Source of the DNA: Dichetophora obliterata
Taxonomy: Eukaryota; Arthropoda; Insecta; Diptera; Sciomyzidae
Direction of reading: 5' to 3'
Assembly: GCA_963920525.1 (NCBI GenBank)
Contig: OY986435.1
Coordinates: forward strand, 227,929,293-227,993,292
DNA length: 64,000 nt
Below are positions 54,948 to 64,000 of the stretch, in pieces. The notes under the pieces were generated by a model. That model made no database searches. It saw nothing but the letters and a program-made list of their open reading frames with translations, and was not told the origin of the DNA. The translations under genes were made by a program, and so were the position numbers. How positions within the stretch are numbered: position 1 is the stretch's first letter; each line of letters opens with the position of its first letter.

Positions 54948-54999
54948 CCCACCCCCTAGCCCATGAAAAAGGGTTCTAATCTCTGGGCTAGGGGGTGGG
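54948..54999. other. GC-rich perfect hairpin, 16-bp stem, 20-nt loop
   Basis: CCCACCCCCTAGCCCA (54,948-54,963) and TGGGCTAGGGGGTGGG (54,984-54,999) are perfect inverses in a strongly AT-rich neighbourhood; imperfect pairing (TATC/GGATA) extends further out. No T-run or gene end is near to explain it as a terminator. Confidence 0.8.
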
Positions 55000-55388
55000 T
55001 AGGATACGACCGCATGGGGGCAAGTGGGAACAGCTGAACTTGTTATTGGTGTGAGCAGTTCAGATGCAATTTTTCCTATGACTAGGATATGTATTGCAGA
55101 CAGTGATGCCAGATAACACGGATGAGAATCAGAGATGCAAACCTTGTTATACTTTTACCTACCGCTAAAACAAATGTAACAAGTTGTGTATGTATTTTTT
55201 TATATGGAGCTAACACGAAATGTGTTAGCGCGTGTTAGCAGAGAGAAATGATTTTCTTGAATCGATAAAATCTTTGATTGGTCTAATATGTGAAACCAAC
55301 CAATTTACTTGAATAAATCATTTTACACTATTAGCAAAAATTGGGTATTTGTTTCTAACATTCAGTTTTTGAGGCAATTTCGTGTACA

Positions 55389-55646
55389 CAAGTTCGGAGT
55401 ATTCCTTATTTCAACGCCTTCCAGACATGATTTCTGTTAGTTTAATTTGAGTAAATTAAACAAATTTTTCAAAAGAATTTAAGAATCAGCACAAGCTAAT
55501 AAGAACTTGCATTTTCGCAGTGTTGCATTTTGTTGACATTGCTTATACAATTGTCGACATTGTCTACATTGTCGACACATTATCTACATTATCGACACCA
55601 AAACGTCTACAATTAAAGACGACGCGTCGTAAACATTACTGGTTCC
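55389..55646. mobile_element. Truncated copy of the TGTCGACA hAT-like element, longer version
   Basis: Matches 39,400-39,655 in order (TTCGGAGTATTCCTTATTTC, AAGAATCAGCACAAGCTAAT, TTGCATTTTCGCAGTGTTGC, AATTGTCGACATTGTCTAC, GACGACGCGTCG) and ends near CATTACTG. The left half is missing. Confidence 0.7.
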
Positions 55647-55865
55647 TAGCATTAAGCTGGACGTTCATTCATTTATTCGCTGGCGAATTTACGCAAGAAA
55701 TTTATGGTAGAGTTCAATGATTGCGTTCAACGTTCAGAGAAAGCATTTTTGAAATGGAATTTTTAATGTATTGACGCTGAAATATATAACATTTTTTGAT
55801 TTATAATTAAAATTTTTAAAAATGAGGATAAAATTTTAATCAAATAGTAACTAAAAACTCATTAA

Positions 55866-56191
55866 GACTATTCACAGTTTGAATACGCTGGTCTGCTATT
55901 TGTACGATTTGCTATATGTACGCCAATTTACGAAAGCGTATTTTGCTTTGTTGCTGTTTTGCATACATGCAAATGTTAGGCATGCGTAAATAAAAGTAGC
56001 CCTCGGACGTGTTTTTTGTGCCTCGTATTTTTATGCTCTGTCTACAGCCGGATAATCACATACATACACATACATACACAGGGTTGCATAATTTTTTAAT
56101 ACGACAGTCACATGGCGAGGTGCTAACAGTTTGAACAAAACGTATGCTATAGATACGATTTGTTGAATGTACGCTTAAACTGTGAATAGCC
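55866..56191. mobile_element. 326-bp MITE, GACTATTCACAGTTTGAATACGC ends
   Basis: Left GACTATTCACAGTTTGAATACG with TACGATTTGCTATATGTACGCC; the right end is the inverse (GAATGTACGCTTAAACTGTGAATAGC). Both sides border TTAA-like sequence (TTAA / TTATTAA). Words TACGATTTG occur at both ends. Confidence 0.7.
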
Positions 56192-56199
56192 TTATTAAT

Positions 56200-56815
56200 A
56201 TTTTTATACATTAAAATTTTATTTTGATGCGGCATCCCTGAAAGTTACTAGTTAGGGAGGTTTCGGACTATCCTAAATGTAGGATGGACATGTGTCGGAT
56301 GGGATATTTTTCAGCGTTCAAGAAGATAGCATCGTGCAATGGCAAAACAATTTCTTGCTGTTTTATAATTTCTGAAGTTTTCTTCTATAAAGTGCTATGA
56401 ACTCCTTTTAAAAAAACAGTATGCGAACCCCCTGCCATCTTTATATATTCAACTTTGCACTCTGTTTACGTTGTTCTTTACATGTTCACTCCACGGCATT
56501 TTTTTAGAATGAGAAAATGTATAAAGTTGGATAAGCGTGCGTTCGCACATACTACATGTAGGATGGGACGGCGCAAAAAATCAAAAGTTTTTTGGTTAAA
56601 AAAAGCCTTGACAGCTACCTATTTTTTCACGAGCTGTTTTTCATATACTTTTATTGAATTGCAAAACGCAGCTGCATCGAATGAATTTTCAGCTTTTTAC
56701 ATGCAGTGCAAAATAACAGGGTGGGTCATATTACTTGCCTTGTGTTGAGTAAATTTACTAAAAACAAAGGTGGCAGCCTGCGTTTTGATGCAATTTTCGA
56801 ATTAACACAGAAAAA
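56200..56815. other. Spacer with an accidental frame
   Basis: The 97-codon frame at 56,455-56,748 has no family signature and no supporting splice or coding signals. No other feature is visible. Confidence 0.4.
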
Positions 56816-56819
56816 TTCA

Positions 56820-56935
56820 CGGTAAAACTAGATAAGGTAGTGTTATGGCTGAATGTGCTCTCTTTCTTAGAATATTTTGTAACAGCTGTCAAATTCCTTT
56901 TAACAGTTACGGTGACCGGCTCACCGAAAAATTGT
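56820..56935 (+). mobile_element. Partial copy of the CATGGTAAAACTAGACAAGG MITE
   Basis: CGGTAAAACTAGATAAGGTAG, GAATGTGCTCTCTTTC and CAGTTACGGTGACCGGCTC correspond to both halves of the intact copy at 57,193-57,397; its right terminus is lost. Confidence 0.6.
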
Positions 56936-57192
56936 CATTTTATGACATTTTATTAGTTTTGTTTGGACTATGTTAATTTATATTTGTCTTGAATTATCGA
57001 TAGCAATGTTTCATTTGTGAATACAGAAAAAACACAATTTTTTTGTTTGAATTTATTAAGAATAATATTTCACACATTGTTCAGTAAATACTGTGAAATT
57101 GCATCTGTCCGCTCCAGAAGGAGATTAAAAATGACAAATATTCTTGTGACATCGATGTCAGTCGGAGTTTAAGTTATGCGACTGCTTAAATG

Positions 57193-57397
57193 CATGGTAA
57201 AACTAGACAAGGTAGTGTAAGGGTAGAGAGCCGGTGACAGTAACTGTCAAAACGAAGTTAAAAGCTCATACAAAATCTGCAACCAATGAAAATGCAATAC
57301 AAAAGCAAATATAGCAAAATGGATGAGTTTGTCACTTATGGTCACTATGAAAGAGAGCACATTCAGTCCTAACACTACCTTGTCTAGTTATACTATG
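57193..57397. mobile_element. 205-bp hAT-like MITE with perfect 8-bp duplication
   Basis: CATGGTAAAACTAGACAAGG...CCTTGTCTAGTTATACTATG. Target duplication CTTAAATG at 57,185-57,192 and 57,398-57,405, identical. The start CATGGTA is shared with the 183-bp family, which suggests a common transposase source. Confidence 0.88.
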
Positions 57398-57409
57398 CTT
57401 AAATGTCGA

Positions 57410-59020
57410 AATGCGGCAGCGGTGCAACCTGCAAGCCATAGAAACCTGCAAGCCTTTCCCTACATATTTTATACAATATTTAGTGGAAAAAGTTAGTACA
57501 TAAAAACCTTTTTGACATTATTGCTTACATGTAGATTTTAAGGCAGAATTAATTTCATTATTCTAATAAATAGTGAATAAATAATAAAAATAACACTGTC
57601 TCTAAAACTGGAAGACTTTGTTGATATGATATTAATATTTGAAATTTAATGTTTAAAATAAAAATAAAAAACTCTATTTATATTGTTTTTATTTCCTGGA
57701 TTGGCTTGTTTTAAAATATGTTTAGACTTTAAAAAACTGATATAATTGACTTTTACTGTATAGTCAAAATACAGTTTACATATATCAAAAATAATAGATT
57801 GGCAGAGAACTAATAGTAATACGCATAATATTTATAATAAAAGCAGAAATAAAGCAAAAAATTTTGAAATAAGATATAACTTAAAATAATATTTTAAAAT
57901 TAGCTGTATTAAATATGCATACGAATTTAATAATAAAAACTAATAAAGAAACATAGCTTGGCATTAGCAATTATGTTAATATCTGGTTGGTTTTATAGGT
58001 ATATAACTCAAGTTTTGCTCGGCACTTCTAAGTTCTAGTCTTAGTTAAGAATACTTCAGTGAAAAAAGAATCATCCACAAAGGTTTATAGCAAGATTGAA
58101 ATTTATTCAATGAAAACAGTGGATCGAGAATTATTTTTCTCTATGGTACATACAATTCTTATAAAATATCTAGTCAAACACATTTGAACCTTTAAGCCTC
58201 AAAACTGATATGTTCAAATGCAAATCGTTTTACACCTGTCTTTAAGAAATGAAAGTTCAAATTGTATCAATTCATGTGTTAATCATATGGATAAATATTT
58301 TAATATGGGAAAAACACATGCAAAATTGAAAAATACCTAAAATGAAGCATTAAATGCGGTATTAAATTAAATATCGTTAACTATTAAAAACTGTGAATCA
58401 ACAGATTCACAATACTTATTTTTTTTTGTGTATCGACATATTTGAAAGCTATCTTTGATATGAATACTATTTTGCTATACACAAAACAAAATTTTGGATA
58501 TTAAAAAACTATTAGAAAAAATTTTCAAACAATACTTTGTTTTCACTTTGTCATTTTTATGACGACATAAAACTAATCACCTGAAATATAACCTAAATAA
58601 GACTATCACACGTTTTCTGCACAGCCTCAACTCAATACATAAGCTGTTTTTAATTTTCCAACATTGTCAAAGTTAGAAAAAATGCCACGTGTGTTGTCAT
58701 TTATTATTTGATTGACAACAACTGAGTGCAAGCATAGGAGTATATAAATACCATAAGGCAAGGTGGAGTCTTTACTTCTGGGTACAAACAAGGCTTAAAA
58801 GAAAACTCAAAAAATAACCGTAACAGCAATAAGTTGCTATACAAAGAAGTCGGTAGAATAGTTGAGGATAAAAATAGCTTAATAAAATTTTAAATTTAAG
58901 AATTACACTAAATATTTACGTGTAAGACTTGAAAAGCAGACGGTGCAATTTTTAACTAGTTATTTTATTTTACAAAATAATAGAACTAACTATTTGATTA
59001 CTATTGATTTGCCAAACTAG
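57410..59020. other. AT-rich spacer or intron
   Basis: No recognised genes, RNAs or element ends. Confidence 0.4.
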
Positions 59021-59027
59021 AGTTAGA

Positions 59028-59172
59028 CCCCTTTTCCACACGGAAAGTTTGCGGTACAGGCAAGTCTGTACTGCAAATTTTTCTTCTGTGCTGCTCTTTC
59101 TTTGATGCTGTGCTGCTCTTTCCTTTGTATTTTCGACTTGCTGGCAAGAAAACTTGCCGTGTGGAAAAGGGG
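59028..59172. mobile_element. 145-bp MITE, CCCCTTTTCCACACGG ends
   Basis: CCCCTTTTCCACACGGAAAGTTTGC...ACTTGCCGTGTGGAAAAGGGG. Two direct TGCTGTGCTGCTCTTTC words inside. A diverged copy is at 38,424-38,540. Confidence 0.8.
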
Positions 59173-59978
59173 TAATAGTAAATCAGTTAAAACTGATTAA
59201 AATACTGTCTCTTATAAACTTGATAAATGTTTTATTAACTTTTTTACTTAAAGATTTGTAAATAAATAGTATTTAAATGCAAAAGAAGTAATAAAAAGGC
59301 ATGTTGTAAAAATATGATAGTATTAAATAGCGTGATATAGTATGAAGTGGTTGTGCGGAAACGGGAAGGGGAAGAGAGGAAGAGAGTAGGTGGGGTGACA
59401 TTACTGCATTAAGTTGATGTTACTGAATTGAAAAATAGAGTGTATTGCAATAGAGCAGTGAGTGAGTACAAAAATGGAGTTACGTTACAATAGTGTATAG
59501 TGGGTATTTTGTGTGTTTGTGTGTGTGTGTCTTTATATAATCATATATGTTAATTTTAGCTACGACAGATGTTACAAAAACATTAATACCCGCAATTGTA
59601 GTGAAAATTTAAATTATTTACTAATATTACTTTTGAATCGTTGTTTGGTATAGAGCCTTGAGCTTCAAATAGTTTTTTAATTCTTATTTATTACGTTAAA
59701 ATCTGTTTTTGCTGTTTCGCTGTCTTGCTGTTTTGCTTTCATAAGATGGCAGCACAAAAATATTCAACCTTTTTTTTTTCAGTGTAACTAGTTGGTGTAA
59801 CGGTTTGTTAATAAAAATACTACTGTTTAGTATTTGGAGCGAAAAGTATGTAAGTATGTATGTATGTTTTTCGTCAATTTTGTTTTTATTCAGTTATTTT
59901 TTAATGCATTTTGAGTTTTTTCTTTTCTTTCTATAAAAAACAAGAAAACAGAAAACTTGGACCGGACGGACGTGATTT

Positions 59979-60170
59979 CTATGTGCCAACTGGCTCCTTG
60001 TCACGTTCTTCGTTATCTGATGCTGCTTGTATAGTGGTGCTCGGTGTGCCGCCGCCGCCCTGCACAGAAGGAACGGATGCAGTGGAAGATGCTGACAACG
60101 TTATGACGGCAGGCGAGATATGCGGCTCCGTAAGACGGCGTTTGCTCTTGGTTTTCTTCAACATTGTTGC
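59979..60170 (-). CDS. Putative 3'-terminal exon, form A (63 codons)
   Basis: On the minus strand: acceptor TTTAAAACAG, then 192 nt reading ATMLKKTKSKRRLTEPHISP, a Ser/Thr/Val-rich stretch, a GGGG run and an acidic end ERDKEPVGT with a TAG. Its first 18 or so codons are homologous to the exon at 52,793-52,972 with mostly silent differences, so the two form an exon duplication about 7 kb apart, most likely used alternatively as 3' ends of one transcript on the minus strand. The basic KKTKSKRR cluster could serve as a nuclear or membrane-contact signal (inference). The upstream gene body is not recognised inside the window. Confidence 0.55.
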   Translation of the reverse strand, partial: ATMLKKTKSKRRLTEPHISPAVITLSASSTASVPSVQGGGGTPSTTIQAASDNEERDKEPVGT

Positions 60171-60260
60171 CTGTTTTAAAGGTATTATAGGATGGGAGGT
60201 ATATTTTTTTCTACAGATTTTAAACTATTTTTTATTTTTGACAAAATGTAACTAATAATA

Positions 60261-60615
60261 GTGGTATTTACACCTGACTCGTTAGTTTGTTAATTGGTTA
60301 GTTGTTAGTTCGTTAAATTTGTTAACTGTGAACACACCTTTTTGTTTAATTTAGTTAGCCTGGCAATTGTTGTTGAATATCAGCTGATTGATGAAATACT
60401 TTTCAGCAAAGACTTCAATATTTACTTTTTATAACAGTTTAGTTTACGTTTTAGTTCGTTTCAGTTTCATAAAACTAAAAATACGGAACAGGGGGCTATG
60501 TTGTTACTTTATTACTCGGTAGTTCGATAGTTTGATAATTTTACAAAAATAAAGTGCATTAAAAAAAAATAACAAGTAACAACTAACAAACTAACGAGTC
60601 CGGTGTGAATACCAC
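60261..60615. mobile_element. 355-bp MITE just upstream of the form A exon
   Basis: GTGGTATTTACACCTGACTCGTTAGTTTGTTA matches the inverse of the right end (TAACAAACTAACGAGTCCGGTGTGAATACCAC). It lies about 90 bp from the acceptor side of the exon at 60,170. 60,616-61,690 shows nothing recognisable. Confidence 0.8.
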
Positions 60616-61689
60616 AAATATTAATTCTGGCATACATTGAATAACATTTTTTTTGTTTCAGGAAATACATATTTGGTTAATGTCAAACGATTTGTGATTT
60701 TCTTACAAACTTTAATTTTCGAATAGATTTATGCTTGCAATAGAATTATGTGTATCACACGACAAACATATATTTTTTTAATAGCTGTTACTAGCGGCTT
60801 TTTTAAATAGTAATCATCGTCTCATGTAACTGACCCGTAATCATTGTAAATATTGTGAACTTACATGCGAGTATGGGTGTACGTTTACACCATTTCCGAG
60901 CCTTTTTGGGAGTGTTAACTAGAATGTAAATCTAAGTGTGCTACTACAATTAAAAGTAGTTAAAGTAAATGCAAAGTTTACTTTTTTTCAATGTTAATAA
61001 AGGTTTTGTAAAGATTGAAAATTGAATAAAGGTGATTCCGCAACCTTAAACGCAGCTGTCATTTTGTCTACATTTATACTTTGTCGCTCATCACCAGCTT
61101 ACATGTTTTACATGTTTACATGCTTAGATGAGAACATTTTATATTAATGTTATTCCCTTAACGACTCGGAAACTTCTTAAACCTGCGTAAAAAATCATTT
61201 AAAGCAAATTGGGAATTTTGAAAATATTTTTTGTGGAAGTTTTTTTACGATCTTTAAGCTACAATTTCAGTGCTTACATCGTGCACACATGTTTGCTAAA
61301 ACTTTAAGCTGTCAAACTGTCAAAACTTTTGTGTTGGCTTTTTTGTTTCTTTTGTGCCCTGGTCTTTAAAATATTTGTTTAATCGAGTTGTTTTAAACAT
61401 TTTACTAATTCCTTCTTTTTGCTTTGTTTCGGCATGATAGATGTTTAAGTTATGTTAATTCTCATTTTTTCTCAGCTGTTTTTGACATATGCATAGCAAA
61501 TTAATGAGATGTCTAAAGATGCGTTCGTTTAACATAGGCTCGGAATTTAACGAGTTTACGAACAAGGAAATTTTAATCGTTAAGAGAATGTCATTATTAA
61601 TACTTATTAAAGAAACGTTAATAAACAGAACGGAGCGATAACTTAGCTCACTTTTATAACGCTTGCACTATTTGGTAGAAATAAGTCAA

Positions 61690-63245
61690 AGAACTGTAGT
61701 AAGTCAAAAACTAGAGGACACTGATAACCTCCTTATAGCATCAGCCTGTATGAGCCACGACAGGGAAGCTCCTCCAGATCTAGTGAAGCGGTAAGTGGAC
61801 AGGGCGATCAAAGGTAAAACCACCACACTCTTGAGTTGCGATGCCAATGCAAGACACACGCTATGAGACAGCTCTGAAATCAACACTGAGAGGTGAGTTT
61901 TTATAAGACTTAGTTATGAACCCTAATTTAAATATATGCAATAAGGGAAATACACCTACTTTCACTTCTCCAAGTACTGCCAACTACACAGGCTGAAGTG
62001 AAGACCTATATATTACCCTACTATCTAAAAAGCGAGTCTCTAAAAGTAGTCAATTGAAGAGTTTCGAGCAAAGAAGGAATTCTCGGATCACAGCATGATC
62101 CTCTTCAATTTGAACTTGGAAATAGAGGTCCCTCTTCTATTTCGAAATCCCAAACGTATTGACTGGGCTAAATTTGACAGGGTAGTTTATCCAAAATCCA
62201 TTCCTTAGCCTACAAGCAAATTTGCAACAGGTTGTCTTTAGATTTTCATGTCCTATTACCACGGGCAGGAAGAAATCCTTCCTCCGTGGTGGAGGAAAGA
62301 TCTATCCAACCTTAGGAAAAGTGTTAGGAGAATTTTCTACTCGTGTCATAGACAGTGTCTGTGAAAACTACATAGAGACATCCTCAAAACCTACAAGAAA
62401 GCAAATCAAGACACAAAAAAGCATTCCTGGCAGGAATACACCCAATCAATCGACAATATCAAGGAATTGGAGAGACTTGGCAGAATTCTGTCCAAAGAAA
62501 GAACAACGCCCTCTTTCATTATCTCAAAGGACAGGGCTATTTGGACCTTAAACCGCTTCTTTCTATACAAATCTCCAGGCCCCGACGACATTCTAACAAA
62601 AATGTTGAACAAGATGTAGTGGCACATCTCCTACTCTCTATCTTCAAAAATTTCCTTCGCCTTAACTACGCTCTAAGGAGCTGGAGAAGAGTAAAGGTAA
62701 TATTTATACCCAAAGCTGACAGAAGAGGTAATAATTCAGCCAAGGACTTCAGAACAATAAGCCTGATCTGTACTGATAATTTGTACTGAAAACCCTAGAA
62801 CGTATGCTCTATATTCTTCTTAGGGACGTTCGAGCTTTTTGCGATAAGAGTAACTTGTCGCACCTTAAGTAGAGTCAACACCAATTTCCTTTGCGCAGCT
62901 ATTCTGACGGATAGCCAAGCCGCATTAAAGCTTTAACTGCGATCAGAACCAACTCCAAACTGGTAAGGCAGTGTAGGGATGAACTGGTCCAACTAAGTCA
63001 ACAACTTAACATTACGATAATCTGGGTTCTTGGCCATAGGAATATATATGGTAATGAAAAGGCGAATGAACTGGCTAGGCGGGGTTCGTTTGTCGTTTCA
63101 AGAGCGAAACCAGTCGAAGTTCCACTGAACACTGTTAAGGGAGGAACTCACTCTTACTACTTAGCCTGGGCCGGTAGCAGATGGAGAGGATTACAAACCT
63201 GCAATATATCAAGAAAATTATGGCCCCTTTCCAACCTAACTTGAA
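61690..63245 (+). mobile_element. Degraded LOA/I-type LINE with endonuclease, RT and RNase H
   Basis: Domains in order on the plus strand, over several frames: an endonuclease part at 61,715-62,120 (MSHDREAPPDLVK, LLSCDANARHT, SSEINT, GNTPTF); linker DWAKFDRVV at about 62,160; RT fingers at 62,545-62,840 (YKSPGPDDI, WRRVKVIFIPKADRRG, KDFRTISLICTDN, KTLERMLYILLRDV); then a jump to RNase H at 62,905-63,130 ([36 protein letters not shown]). The polymerase core between about 62,850 and 62,900 is deleted. Frameshifts and stops mean it is dead. 63,250-63,690 is unassigned. Confidence 0.75.
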
Positions 63246-63783
63246 CTGTTGAAAAGTTATAGCCGCACATGAAATTTTTTAATAAATCAGAAAAAACAGT
63301 TAATTTTCTTTTGTCGATTGCAAAACGCCACGTGGTAAAGAGTTGACAGAATTTAAAAAAGGTATAATCGAAACATATTTTTTGCAGAAAAAAGTCTATT
63401 CGAACCATAAGTCTCTTGACCGGGAGAAGTGACTGAGTAGTGCGAAATTTTTTAAAAGATAAGATTTAATAATTCATTCGTAGCAATATGGGACGTAATT
63501 GAAATTGTTTTCGTCAAAAATTAAGCTTTTTGCACATTGACGATTTCTCGAAATTTTCTTTTAATATGATCCTTTCTAATGAAAAAAGTTTTACTTGGAT
63601 GAGTGGTTATGGCAGCAGTAGATGACTGGAAGGTGATGAGCACAAGCCATAAAACCAGTGTTGCTGAACTCGCCGTGGCCGTTGACCCGTTATCGGTATT
63701 AAGGCTCAAAGAAACAACAAAAATTTTTTCTACCGCTTTTACTGCAGTTTAGACCCAAGACCAAAAGCCAAAAATACGCGAAC

Positions 63784-64000
63784 ATGGCGGAGGTATCGAT
63801 CTCGCCAAGTGAGGCTACAGAAGAGCTACCGAGCTCCAAGAGTGCCCAAACCCCGGATGAGCTACCGTAACATTCATGCCGCAAGGTTACCAAATACACC
63901 TCCCAACAGACACAGACACTCATCCAAGGATCGATCGCGGAAGTGGAAACGTAGTTCCACTAAGAGCACCACTCATACAAACAGGAGCAAAAAAGTGGCT
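63784..64000 (+). other. Possible 5' part of another element or gene
   Basis: Base composition turns GC-richer here. An ATG reads MAEVSISPSEATEELPSS and continues to a TAA at about 63,868; the sequence downstream (QQTQTLIQGSIAEVE in the same frame) still looks coding. It could be the start of a LINE ORF1 or an exon, and runs off the window. Confidence 0.3.

Noticed and set aside
56455..56748. 97-codon plus-strand frame
   Set aside because: No family motif, no splice or polyadenylation context; expected by chance in this length.

Overview
This is a window of AT-rich insect nuclear DNA: introns with GT..AG ends, many of 50-75 bp, a C2H2 zinc-finger gene with an N-terminal ZAD domain (a family expanded in insects), mariner, Jockey- and LOA-like LINEs, and very many short terminal-inverted-repeat (TIR) elements. 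It reads like a higher fly (Schizophora, plausibly a tephritid), but the species cannot be fixed from the sequence alone. No bacterial, organellar or viral genes were seen.

Layout. (1) 1-10.6 kb: a tRNA-containing dispersed repeat, a ZAD zinc-finger gene on the minus strand whose last finger is cut by an in-frame stop, a near-perfect 1.05-kb palindrome made of two inverted MITEs, an unrecognised two-exon gene of 172 codons on the plus strand, and several TIR elements. (2) 10,681-34,909: a complete ten-exon UBASH3 (STS/TULA) gene on the plus strand, coding for 753 aa (UBA, 2H-phosphoesterase, SH3 and histidine-phosphatase domains). Its introns hold most of the repeats: foldback elements, a LINE carrying nested DNA transposons (mariner inside a TTAA-flanked element), a second LINE fragment interrupted by a third, and GTAATC-rich arrays. 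(3) 37,396-38,268: a complete four-exon gene on the minus strand for a TMEM179-like four-pass membrane protein of 230 aa. (4) 38.4-61 kb: a field of MITEs, many with exact target-site duplications, and a set of well-bounded minus-strand exons (60.17, 52.97, 50.2 and 48.7 kb). The first two are a duplicated pair of stop-containing exons starting A-T-M-L-K-K; they probably are alternative 3' exons of a gene whose body lies further right, beyond what can be recognised here. (5) 61.7-63.25 kb: a degraded LOA/I-type LINE with endonuclease, reverse transcriptase and RNase H pieces, followed by what may be the 5' end of another element running off the window.

How the genes relate: UBASH3 (cytoplasmic phosphatase/adaptor) and the TMEM179-like gene face each other tail to tail about 2.5 kb apart. 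Nothing suggests a joint pathway. All splice phases of both genes were checked by adding exon lengths and they close in frame, so these two models are firm. The ZAD gene and the two-exon gene also close in frame, but the 5' end of the former is not resolved.
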